From Rostratula benghalensis (Eukaryota; Chordata; Aves; Charadriiformes; Rostratulidae), in the NCBI GenBank assembly GCA_013399305.1, contig VXAI01000049.1, positions 333,395 to 397,394 of the forward strand: DNA of 64,000 bases, written 5' to 3'. The translations under genes were made by a program, and so were the position numbers. Under the pieces are notes generated by a model. The model saw nothing but the letters and a program-made list of their open reading frames with translations, made no database searches and was not told the origin of the DNA. How positions within the stretch are numbered: the stretch's first letter is position 1; each line of letters begins with the position of its first letter. Of this stretch, positions 1-12,700 are shown in pieces.

Positions 1-698
1 TCTTATGCTTTTCATCTTACTGTGTTCTGATCTGCTTTGACTGAACCTACAATTCTTGCCATATGATTTGTAGCTGACCTAGAAAGTTCCAAGATAAATG
101 CTGAATATTCTACTAGTTTCACGATACTCTTCCACTTGGTTTATGACTACTCACGTGGCTACTGGGCCTGCTTTTACATTGATTTGGTCTCATTTGAGGC
201 ATGCATTCCAATTTCCACAGTTAATTTTTGTAAGCAGTCTGAAGGGTTACTTAGTGTTTGAAAGTAGAATTAAGCCAAAACATTTCAAATTTCAATGTTA
301 ATATTTTCCCTATTTTGCCAAACCTGAGCTATAAAGAATAGCTCTCATCAACTCGGGGGAAAAAAAAAAAGAGCAAAAACCAAAAAAACCTTAAAAGAAT
401 GGTGATGTGTGTTTTATTTTTACAAAGCATAAGAAATACCGAATCATTGCTACATGCATTACCTGGTACTCAGGTACTGATATTCAGAGCAAAATCCTAC
501 CAATAAAGGAAGTTCACAGAGTTTTCATTTTTGAATAACTGAACTGTAGAGGTCTAGCACCACCTGATAGTACATCATCAGCCATCAGGATCCCTTCTTC
601 AGACCAGATTTCACAGTGTCTCTGAAGAAAGATTTATTTGTTGCTCATTGCAAAGTCATTTTAGTTTATATGACGTACAGTTAAAAAAAGTACATTAC
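1..698 (-). other. FTO: FTO intron 2, 5' portion
   Basis: Sequence downstream of FTO exon 2 in the transcript. It begins with the donor at 698-693 and runs off the left edge. FTO exon 3, which should begin with the tryptophan codon that follows exon 2, is not in this segment. It holds A-rich stretches (360-397) and nothing else I recognise. Confidence 0.85.
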
Positions 699-776
699 CA
701 CTTGATGGAAATCAGCATCACCTGGTGTCACATATGGAAGTTGATTCTCTCCAAGTTTTTCAAGAAGCTTTTTTTT
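699..776 (-). CDS. FTO: FTO coding exon 2
   Basis: A 78-nt, 26-codon exon. On the minus strand the acceptor is a pyrimidine-rich stretch ending CCAAAACAG at 777. The exon starts AAA AAA AAG CTT and ends CAA GTG before a GTAATG donor at 698-693. It encodes KKKLLEKLGENQLPYVTPGD followed by ADFHQV, homologous to human residues that lead into the catalytic domain. A run of eight A bases right after the acceptor is a slippage-prone spot for sequencing or indels. The frame is open as given. Confidence 0.92.
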
Positions 777-3700
777 CTGTTTTGGAGGGAGAAAATTAAA
801 ACAGCAAATTAGACTAAAAATCAAGATAAAAATAGCCAAGTATAAAACTAGTTGCAGTAAAAACACAAATGTGCAATTATTGCCCTTACTACCTTAAACT
901 CTGGCAAATTCACTAAGGAAAAATAGATGCAAAAAATCCGTTGAGCTTTTCCAGTTACAAAGCAGTAATTCAAGTAAGGTTGTTTCAGAGCACATGAGTA
1001 TTTTTCCTTCTCAATTATTTTTTGGGTAATCAGTCCTTATTGTGTTGATGAAAATCCATCTTGGTCTAATGTTCTTCAGAACTACACCTACGTAGCTTGA
1101 TAATAATTTCTTATTTCTTTGTCTGTTCTGCTTCAATTTGTGGATCCAATTTCGTCGTACAAAGCTCTTACTCCATTAAATGGCTCAATAATATAATTTA
1201 TTAAAACAATGATCCTCAGTGTTGGGCATACTCTAAAATGGGTCTTGAAATGTGCATATGAATGAAAAATAAAACATTGCCTACTGCACACCAAACCCCT
1301 ACAATCTCACAGTATTTTAAATGCCATACTCCACACCTGCCATTCCAGAAGACAGCCACAAATCTGGTCTGATGCTGGGAGTGCGCTAAGAGCCAGCTGA
1401 CTGAACAACAGGTTTTCTCTGGCCCCCTTGTCCTCTTAACTCCCTCTTTACTTCTGTTTAAGGCTCAGAGGATCTCCACCAATGCTCAGCCAACACAACC
1501 ACCAAGAAATCACTGAAATAAAAGCCTGATTTGCCCCAAATTGCATATTCAATCCATGAAAAGCACATTCATGTCCATCTACCCAGTCTTACTCAATACA
1601 AGTGCAGATTAACAACAGTTAACAATATTTTCCAATAAAAATGCAACTCAAAGACCACAAAACTATGTCTGCCATAATGCTTGAATATTTCAGATAACAA
1701 GATTCATATTCTCATTTTTATTACAGTATTTTTAACTATATAAAAACTATCACAAGAAATAATTGCAGTTCCAGCTCACTCAATACTTTTATGTCATAAA
1801 AGCAAGACCAGATGGAAATAGAATATAGTTTTTAAAAGAATGATAAGGGCTTTCTACAAAGGAAAACCCAGAGTAAGTTAAAAAAGGGTATCACTAACAC
1901 TTCCATAAAACCAAGTTATATGGGAACAACTACATATTTCATCACATAGATGTCACAGCAAATTGATTATTCCACAAACAAGAGAATTCATTGTTTAAAA
2001 AAACCCCTTTTCTTGTAAATTCCTCTTTTCATAATCTTGGGTTACATATACAGGTCAAAACAGATAATCCCTATTCTGGCAATGCTATTTTAAAAAATGA
2101 AGAAAGAAATAGTACGTATAGTAACTAATTCCTCATTTACAGCAAACACTGTTGCTGTGTATTTTATTCTGTGACAGTGAATTTCATTTATTCAATTTTA
2201 AGCATTAAAGGAGAGTGGAAGTGCAGAAGATTTTAAGGCTTAAAGCTAACAGATCAGTCCAGTTAAAATAAGAGCAGGCACCTCTCAGTTCTCACTTACT
2301 CATCTCCACACTCACATTCTGCTGATCCCCAGCTCTTAACTAGAAATTTAGCAACACTGAGTTTTATGAACTAGCAATGTAAATTCCTTATGTCTCTAGT
2401 TTTCTTTGGGGACAGGTTGTTGGGGTGTTGACATGAAGACATTGGTGAAACTGAGAAACATGCTAATTTGCTGCATATTCTAGAAGAGAAACACTTCTCT
2501 ACGACAAAAAACTCCCTACAATTTTATGACAAGAAATCACTGAAAGCATTAGATTGGCTTGGTTATCTGTAAGAGAAACCATATTAAACTGCAGAAAGAA
2601 AAAAAAGTCACATATTTCAACATGGACATACATCTGTGGGGAGAAAAAAGTAGTGGTGGGAAGAAGAGAGGTTCTGACAATTTCTTTGTCAAGTTCCAGC
2701 CTCTTGGCAAAAAGCACACAGCATTAAAATGCACGCTTGTGTATAGGCAGCACTAGTTCACATTTGATTGTCAGATCTGGCTAAGTGCCGCTCTTCAGCT
2801 CGATGTACAGACTAATACACACACCTGGGTGGTAAAACAGGCTGCTCATCTCTTATGCAAGATGCTGTCACACAGATGTCAAAAACATCAAGCTACTCAC
2901 AAATACCTCCAAAATGTAATAAAAAAAACCCAACAACCAACCAGAAAAAACTGAAGATGCAGCCCTACCAGCTGGCTGGTGGGCAAGCCTAAGCCCTCTT
3001 ACAGCACTGCCGACAGGCTCTTCCAACAGGTAAACCCCAAAATTAAAAAAAAAAAAAAAAAAATGCTTTCACATGACAGTATTGGGCATCTTAAACAGAT
3101 TTTTTTTCTAAATCTGTTTTTTATTTTAAAATTTAAGAGTGGAACAGTTACTTCAGGTACTAGTAATGTTTCTTGCACTTTATAAAGCAATGTGACTTTT
3201 ACACATAGATTAGTGATGCCAATATGTGAAAAACAATCTTATGTGCACCACCCCTATAATGCCATTAAGCACTGGGCACTGCTCAAGAGACCTTGTTAAG
3301 TGGTGTGTTTAGAAGAAAATACCTGAAAATATTCTTATTCCATCTGAAAACAAAGGAGAAAATATCTGAAAATATCTTATTTTGTAGGCTGCTGTGAGTG
3401 TTAATGAATCTATTCTATGACATTTTTAATACCCTGCAGATGGCTAAGAACTGGCTGGACTCTTCAACCCACGTTTTGGGCAAGCTGGCACTTGCCCAAT
3501 ATGGAAAAACCATCACAACCAGTAAAACAATTCCACATACTCACATATACTCTTCCCTGAGAAATAATTGAATTTTCTGATTCACTACCTGAATTATGTT
3601 ACAGTGACCTAAAGTCTCACCTAACGTTGCCTTAATTTCATCGGGTCAAATTTTGTTTTTTTAATAAAGCAAAGACAGAAAATGCTCCTTATTTTTTTAT

Positions 3701-6700
3701 CTCCTTCCACTCCCAGCAGCCTTACAGCAGAGAGGTAAAAGAAAGCTATACATTTTATCTAGGCTGAATTTTAATTCTCTCATGTTTAAATCTGATAAAT
3801 AATCTTATTTGGGCTATAGGAGGGAACACCACACTGCTGGAGGTGAAAGTGCAGAAGGGAGGGCCTAGGGCTTTGAAAGAGCATCTCCACTCACAGCCTA
3901 CAACAGCCCTTCTGCCTTAACCCCTCTCATTACAAGTTCTTAAAAGATTGCCTGGGGGTTTTTTGTCCTAAAAAGTTTTGCTAACTCTGTCCTAAAAAGT
4001 TTTTACACTTTTGAGAATACTGACTCAGGGCCAGAACTAACAAGACGCTAGCTCAGAATTTTTTGGTTTCAGCGTTTTCAGAAATTTCTGGGGCAACACC
4101 TGAAAAAAGGGCCTTGATTCAAAGCTGAAATTCATTTCCATCTCCAATACTGGCTTTCCCAATAGTCTTTGTTTCCCAGAAGGTTATCAGGCTTAGCAAA
4201 GCACTTGGAGAATGCATACTGTCCTGACAGAAAGACCTGAACCACAAGTTCAGATGCAAACCTGTGGTTTTCCAAAAGTCTCTCCTTTGTATTAGCCTTT
4301 TTCCCACATAAGAATGTATATTTGTATCTCTTTTGGGTTTTTGTTTGTTTGTTGGGGTTTTTTAATCAACTAAAATAAAAAGTGGATTTCTTTCAAGTAA
4401 TGCTTGAAGAGGGCTAGTGCTCTGAAGTGAGAGCTCAATGGCTTTATAAAGGAAAGAGATAAAATACTTTATGTAGTAAAACTTTTGTAGACACAACACT
4501 AAGACCCCATCTAGAAGAAAGCCGTCTCTTTACAGGAACTTCCATAACCTTGCCTCCTAACATTCCTTCACATGTTTTAAAAAATAAAATTTAAAAAAAA
4601 AAAAAATCACATTAAATTTGTGATTGTTTCTTAAAGCAGGAACAGGATTTTGAAGTTGACATTTGTTTAAACTACAAGGCTTTCCAAGTGTTAGCTATTA
4701 AAACTTCATAGCAGCAAGATCATTCAAGTGGCTCACTAAAACCAGTTATGTCAGAAGTGAACCTAGAGTAATAAAAAATAGATTCTAAATGCACTATTAC
4801 AGCTTTTATTTCTCCATTATCACATATATTACATTTCAGATTTTTTTTTTTGTTCAAATTATTTCTGTAAACTCCACTCATGAAAAGATCTTAAGGGACT
4901 GGCCAATTTTGCAGCACCATTTCGTCACATGAAAATGGTATACTTGCAGGTCACCCTTCATTACATTCAAGTCCTACCAAAAGCTTCATCTGTGCTACGT
5001 TCTTTCCATAATCCAGCATGTCAAAAAAACTGGCAGACATATCATCATATTGTACCATACTTTGCATACTACAGCTTTCCCCCTACCCCCACTACACTAT
5101 ATGCCCTATTAAGGGGGGGGGAAATCTTGCACTATCATTATTGTAATATTATTATATATATAACATTATCATTATTATAGTATATAAAATAATAATAAAA
5201 TTATCTATGACTCTCTATCAGTTTTTAATAGCTGATAAATCAACTACCCAATAATACCTCAATAAACATGTCAGTTATTTACTCAAACCACTGTGCATCT
5301 TGCTGTCCCACCGAACAAATCAGTGCAGTTCCAGAAGTAGCAGGATGCAGTTCAGATGTGGTCGGGGAAAAAAATTACACAATGAACAATCTACTGTAAT
5401 CCAAAGACCTCAGGTCATACACCTGCATTTGTAACTGAGCAGCTCTCTAAAAAACTGTTTGATACTCCTTCCTGCAAAGGTACTGTTTGGCTTGGCTTAC
5501 TAATTTCAACCTCTTACCCTTTCTCATAAATCAGCAGGCCCAGGTTTTGGTTCAGGCAGGCAGGCAGGCAGTCATGCATATGCACAACACTTGACTGATG
5601 CAACTGAACTAAGAGTTAATTTATGCATTGAAGCAGCTTAGCAATGTGTGAAAAAATGTCTTTGCTACCACTATCCCCCTCTCTCTCCCCACCTTGACAT
5701 GTAAAGGGCCCCTTAATTGTTGTTTTAACCTACAGGAACATTGTTCTTTTGGCCAGTGGCTGTTAATGGAACAGAACTGGTCATTTTCTCACCCAGCTGA
5801 GTGCAGATTTGTCACACATGGATTAGCACTTCAAGTAATCAAAAATCTGAAATGATAAATTGTTCACATGGAGCCACTTTTTGCTGACAAAATGTCCCAA
5901 CCCACCTCAGTATATCTGTCAATAAACTTCTACCATCACTGTAAGCACCTTCAAACCATCATCCCTTTCTTGTTCCCCCTATCACTTGTTGTGCACCCTC
6001 TCCTAGAGCAGGTACCAGCTGGTAAATGGATCAGGTGTGTTAGGTGAGAAATAAGAACATTCAAACTTTGGTTGAAAATAATGATGGAGTTTCAGTCAGA
6101 CCTCCAGTTTTCCAGTTTTTCAGTTTCCTTCTTATACATACACACACAAGCATACATGCACCTAGGAAAATGTTTAAAACAGTGGATACTCTTAGATGAA
6201 CATGTTTGCAAATCACAAGGCATAGAGAAGGACACTGGGGCATTTCTGCATGTCACTCTGCACAGTTTCACCGAGAAACCAGATTTCTTAATCTACTAGT
6301 TCTTAACCAGGTCACCTCCACAGAATCAGCAGACAGAAACCTTACCAACTGTGGTTGATAATTGATTCTTCATGAAGTAGCAGAAATACCCTTATTCACT
6401 CAGTCACAAGATACCACAAGTAGGTTTGACCAGTTCTCAAATACTAAGAACCAATCCTTTAACAGATAAAAGATTCAATAAAGATTTAAAGTAGTAAAAT
6501 CAAGCAATAGATTATAACAAGGGTTAATGTTGAAACAAGGGTACCTTTGGCATTGCTGTCCGTACACCTCTCACTTCTTAATGACACTAACAAGTTAGCC
6601 ATGTTCCCTGACTTCTCCTGAAGCCTGTTACACTAGAGCTGTACAGCACCTAGGAATGGGAAATACACTGACACGGTGCTGCTTGTCCTTGAATGGCCCA

Positions 6701-9700
6701 AGGAAACTGAAGGAACCATTAAGAACCACTACGATATTTTTGGGAAGCACCTTCAATGTGGATTTGTACAACCTTCACTGGGGTGTAATATCTAATCAGC
6801 ATAGCAAAGTAAGAGTAAGCACGCTGACCAACGACCAGATACTGAATTGAAAACCTCCAGCACAAAAACCAAGGGCTGACACAGTTTGAGATGCGTATTC
6901 AGAACCTTTGCAACAGGCTTTTAACTTCTATAGATGTAGACTAGGACCTTCCAAACACATACACAAACAGGTCATACTAATACATTTTTCCAGAACCACC
7001 CACAAGATCAAACATGCAGTTGGTTTTCTTGCAGCTTTTCATCATTTCTATCTACATCTATTTTGATAGGGAACGGTAGAAGTATCTGATGTGTAATGAG
7101 AATACTTTTAAAAAAAAAAAAAGAAAAAAAAAGGGGGAGGTGGGGGACTTTCAAGTGTTAAAACATCACCCAGAAGAAACAACAGTCAGAAGTAAAGTGA
7201 AAATAAAATGGATACTTGAAAAAAATATAGCTACTTCTAAATACTTCAGTTCAGCATCAAGTGTGGTTTCCAAAGTCCCCTTGATGTCCCTGCTGAAGAC
7301 AGTGTTAATGCAGAAAGAGCAGGTGCTAAGTGCAAATGCATGTGCCTTGCAATCGGCTACAAGGAAGATCAATATGGAGCTAGAGCATCAAATTTCACAT
7401 ACTGTATCTGTCAGGCCCATTACACAGCATTTGAACAGCTTCCTATGCCATTACAAAATTGTTGAGCCTTGATTTTTATTTTTTTTTCAGAATTCAGTTA
7501 TTTTCCAGAGAATTTATTAGCGCAATAAGCACTGTGAAAGTATAAAAGCACTTCCAAAGTTGGTGAAATCTGAAGACCTTTACAGCCTTTCAAGACATCA
7601 CATATGATTATTTAACTGTATTCTTCACTCAGGAACAGAAAGACAGTGAAATGTTGAAAGCCTCGCAGATAAAAGGAAACTTATTCCAGGAACACTTTTC
7701 TTATATGTTAGTCACATTTCACCAGCTACAGAGCCATTGTATTTTAAAGGATGTGTTTACAAGATACATCTTGAGAGTATATGGCACAATTAACAACATC
7801 ACTGCAGAGAGAATACACAGAAGCCCAGGTCCCCTGAGGTTCAGCTGCAGAAGGAGCACCCTGCTTCCTTGCCTCTGCTCTTCAAACTTTCCCATTTGTC
7901 CTTTTCAAGGACGTGGTAAACACAGATTTTCCTCCAAACGTTTCTCACGCTAGATGAGCCTTGGAGCAGCAGCTTTGTGCAATTCCCTCTCCACTCCCCA
8001 AAACAAGTTAAAGGCAACTCTCACCGATTTGTTATCCTGGCTACAACAAATTTACTGCCATACAAATAAATGCCCAGACATTTTTTGTATTTGTAACTAT
8101 TTCCTAATTTTGCATAAACTACACCATTGGTCAGGTGACAATAACACTCACCTTGAAAATCTATAAACCACCGTTTCTGCTTCAATTTCATCAGAAGAAA
8201 ACTATTAGTGAAAGACTGTTGAATTCCAGCATGTAAGTTCAAGAAGGGAGAATGTATGGGAGTTGCTGAAAGGAGGGGGGGGGGGTTTAAGTAACAAAAA
8301 TTATTTAAAGAAAAAAGTTCATAGTGAACAATGCAGACAGAGTGAACAATTCAAACTTAGTTAATTTTGTTTGGTTGAAAACTTTATTTTGTTCACAGCC
8401 TCTGGAATAAGCCACATGGAGAACAGAAAGCCAACATTTAAGCTGGCAGACAATGATTAGCAAAATTCAGGGTCTGAAGGAAGGTTAGGCAAGTTCAGAC
8501 CAGAAACAGGGAGCACTGTTTAAAAGAAAGGATAATTAACCACCGGAGCACATCACCACTGTGTCAGGTGAATTCTCCATCATGGGAATTATTTTTTACA
8601 TCAAGTTGGGATCTTTTTCTAAATGATACATTTTAGTTCAGCGCTTCTAAAATGGTTGAGACCAGCAGACTACAATGAATCATCCACATTTTCTGAAGCA
8701 GTTCTGCACACTGAGCCTAACCAAATAAACTGGAGGCAGTAGAGCCACACTGATTGGAAGTCTGGTACATCTTATTCCTCAGTTTGGCTTTGATTCATCG
8801 TTTTGCCAGTCACCAGTTGTCAGAAGAGCCTGGTCTACTTCTGTAAGAATGTATTTCAAGTGAACTCCTAGAGCTGGTGTTAGAAATTCTCTTCAGCCTC
8901 AAAACTCATACAAACTTAAGACAGGAGTTTATCAGGATCTGTATTTCACAGCACTTGGAACACCTACAGTACTATCATACAACTAAAGAACAACAGCTAA
9001 AGGAAGGACAACTCACTTTCACCCACATTTTATTCTTAACTGACTTGGCATAATTTAAAGAATAAGCCTAGGGTATACTAAGAGGTAAAATACAAAGAGC
9101 ACTGATCTGCTATGAAAGAAACAGATCTTAAGCTATTTCCTTTGGGCCAAACCAAGGCAAATTTTGTAATGCAAACCAACATTTTGCTTAATACATTTGT
9201 TGAGCAAACTTAAGAACTGTTACTTTTTCAAATAATGCCGCTTTAATAAGGCAATCCTAACACTTACAAAGGCTAATATTTATTTTCCAGTTTTCAATTT
9301 TATTGCTTACATTTACAGACCTTATTTCTTGATAACTTTTTCCCCTCACTTGCAATGATGGGGCGTAATTTTCCTGAGCAGCACTACTCAACTAAAATGG
9401 ATATGTGCAAAAATTATATCTTAAGTCGTCTGGGTACATTTGTTCAGGGAAACTTTTGTCTGTCCTTTCTGCCCATATTCCAAACTGGTTCACAAATCTA
9501 GACAGTCCTGCTACTATCACTCTCTGTACTTTGTGAATATGAAGTAGTACAGTAGTGAGAAGCCTATTTAAAAATCATCCCCAGGCTGGATTTCTGAAGA
9601 TGAAAAAGAAAGAGGCTGGCAGAGAGGACTATTTCAGGTTTCAATACAACTCTCCTATTTGTTCCCTTCTGAAAAAAAAAAAAAAAAAAAAAAAGAAAAA

Positions 9701-12700
9701 TCATCCTAGACTTATAATACTGCATATTCCTACTGCCAAATTAAATAATTCCTTAAAAGTGTACTAACTCGTTCTGGAATGGTTTGGATTTGTTGTCTAA
9801 ACAAAGGAAAAGAGAGGCAGCCATGCTGATCTATAACTGATCCTAAAGCTGTACCAAGCTGATAGGGAAATACAGACATAGTTAATCAACTGGGTGGTAA
9901 CATTTTAAATTGAGTCCATGAAATCACCTCAGAGGAGCAGCACCAAATAGTCTCTGAATGTGTTTTGAAGTAAATACTTGTATATGATATATAAGAACAT
10001 CATCAAAAAGCCTACAGGTAGGTTAGTACAAGGGAAGGAAGAGGGATGGTGAGGAGAAGTAAACCCCTTTTATAAAAAGATACACACACACAAAACAGTT
10101 CTAACACGGAAGTACAACTTGACAGAGATGGACTGTTCTGAAGCACCATAAAATTAAAGGTTCATAGGTAAGCCTCTTTCCAAATGAAAATACTGCAGAC
10201 ACCTTAAAATTCTAAACTCTCTTGCTTCCTTAGCGCATATGTCAAAGACAAGAATAAATAAATTTAATTTCCTTCAGAAGGTCTACAAGGACTTGAGTCA
10301 ACCATTTTATAATTTGACACAGGGGTTTCATGCTTGGGGGTACTCCCAACCTGAAATTCAAAAATCTAGGCCACCCCTTTTGACACACAGTATGCACGTC
10401 TGTGTTAAAACCATCTGAGTGACAGCAGCTCAGATGCATTAATAAGGGAGGCTGAGGGCAAGGAACTGACATTAAGAGAAAGCTGCCAGAGCCACCTTTG
10501 TTCTTATTTGCTGGCTTAACATGCTGTATTACTTCCCCTTCTACAATGGAACTGCTTCAGCCCTAACTAGAATTCAAGAAGGGCTGGGTGACAAAAGAAC
10601 GAACCATGTCAGATTAAAAAAAAAAATTACTGGAAGCTTTTAAAATTAAATAATATCAGACAGCTGCAAGAGCTTATGACCAACATTTAACTCTACATAT
10701 GCTGCAATTCTCACCTAAACTAGAAGTTTAAAGGTTTGGTGGTCTTCATGTGGAGCTGAGCTTCCATATGGCAAATGCTTCAAATCACTGTTATTTGAAT
10801 TAATTCATTATATCAGAACTTCATTAGATTTTTTTATTAGGAGTTTAACTAAAAAACAAACAAACAAAAAAAAATATCTACCATTACCTAATAAGTTTGG
10901 GAACCTTTAACTGTACCTGTACTTGCCACTGCATGTGGGAAGAAACACGGAAACACGACAGGGAACCCTACCACAGTATTTATTCAATGACTTTTCTTTT
11001 TTTTACTTCCATCAGAACTATTTTCAACATACTCAGTTATTTCCAGCTACCAAAGTGCAAAAAAAGCAAGAGATGTTTAACTCGGACTTCTCACCTCTGT
11101 TTTCATACTAAGCCGAGGAACTGAATATCATGACAGCAGAAAGATCACCTTTAGCATGAGAATTGCTCCCCTAGAACAAAGTACAGCGATCTGTACCAAT
11201 CTTCATCAAGCATTACAAGAGGCTTTTGAAGCATGCCATGTTGAAAAAGACAGTGTACTCTAATTTCTATAGCTCCTCCTGCAATTTCTTTTGTTCTTTA
11301 AGTTGACAAGTTAGCGGTTCTATGCTTACAAGTTTTCAATAGCCTATTACAAAAAGGTTCAAATTTGTTCACATTACACACCACAGGGATTAAAAAGGAG
11401 TTAATATATATCTATTCAAAACTATTGTGCAGAAAATAGCTGTGTTGTACAGGGCTTAGTCTGTGACCCGCTTAACTTTATTCATAGAATGCACAATCCA
11501 TCACGTACAAAAACAGAGGAAAATGTGAGGTGTTAGTAAGTACCACTGTTAGTGAGAAATTCTGCTAATTATTACACCAAATAAGCATAGTCAACAGGCC
11601 AGAGCTGTGAGAGGGCATGTTTCAGGGCATTAAATGGCTGCCTTGGATGGAGATGAATATATTACACTATGCCCTTTAACAATAAAACAATTTCCCTGAC
11701 ACTTACAAATCCGGGCAGCTCCAGTAGCGCAGATGAAGAGCTCAAGACTGTACTTGGCATACAGCGATGTTTCAGTGCCACCTAGTGACGTGCACTTTAA
11801 CTTTATTGTCTCTTCAGATTTAGAGTACAGGCAAAGTTCAAAAGCTAACTCAGCTCAAGTGTGGAGTCCGCACAGTACGGAAGAGAAGCCTTGCTCTCTG
11901 CCAGGAAAAGACAGACAAAGAGAGGTCACGATGAGACAAACTCCTCACCTTTTCTTTATAACTAAAGCATACACTTCTTTAAATAGCTGGGAAAGCACTA
12001 CATATGTTTTTATTACAGCCTGCTCTTACAGTCAAAAGAAAGGAGGAAAAAAGAAAAAAAAAAAGAAAACAAAAAGCCAAGCCTTGCAGGAAAGGACAAA
12101 ACCCAGTATGTTTTGAAGCTTATACTATGCAAAACAAGGTTTAGGTTCCTTGGATATTTTCTGAAATTGATTTTAGGAAAATATATCATCAACTTAAGCA
12201 TTTTCCAAAATTTTTTTCTCCCTCTGCTTGGACTTAATTTATCATTATTATTTTTATCTGGAGTGTTTCACAGCTTAAATGAGTGTTTTGGAGACTGTAT
12301 ACTTCACTCATTCTTTCCTTGTTTGCATTTTCATACTTTGTTTACTTCTGTCACCATATTTCTTATCACTCTAACAGAGATTACAGACATTTCATGCCTC
12401 CGTTATCCTGTGAAGCTTCTGCTGGTTAGTACTGCAGCTGAATTTGCTGAATTTTTAGGTTGATGCAGTTACTAAACAGTTCTTTTCTTGGGCTACCGAG
12501 AAAAGCTTTGAAGATTCTGAAATATATTTTGTGCTGGATACAACTTAATCTGGGTATTGGATACTAATTTTATTGAAATAAAACCTCTATCACAAGTTTT
12601 AAAGAAAGATTGCTTTAAAAATAAACTCTCCAAATTCTGAAGCAGCAAGGAAAAGTGTGAAGGGAAGACTGAAGAGAAGGAATAGCAGCTTTTAACGTCT

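Larger units (their letters stand above)
777..10000. other. FTO intron 1, exon-2-proximal block
   Basis: No gene seen. Contents: poly(A) at 3045-3063, 4593-4606 and 9672-9694; an inverted repeat of AAACAGATTT at 3093-3102 and 3110-3119; an AT-rich simple stretch at 5136-5203; a CAGG repeat at 5553-5571; a purine tract at 7110-7146; and an 11-base G run at 8275-8285. The rest looks like unique AT-rich intron. Confidence 0.7.

Noticed and set aside
681..866. Reading exon 2 of FTO as a 61-codon membrane protein
   Set aside because: The hydrophobic start is intron 1 sequence upstream of the CAG acceptor. Only 699-776 matches FTO.
7089..7472. 127-codon plus-strand ORF
   Set aside because: Begins with translated poly(A) (lysine run) and shows no recognisable protein.
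9672..9694. Poly(A) run as the tail of a processed retrocopy
   Set aside because: No coding or retrotransposon body could be recognised upstream and no flanking duplication was found.
11733..12116. 127-codon plus-strand ORF
   Set aside because: Ends in a translated A-rich tract, with no domain and no exon signals.
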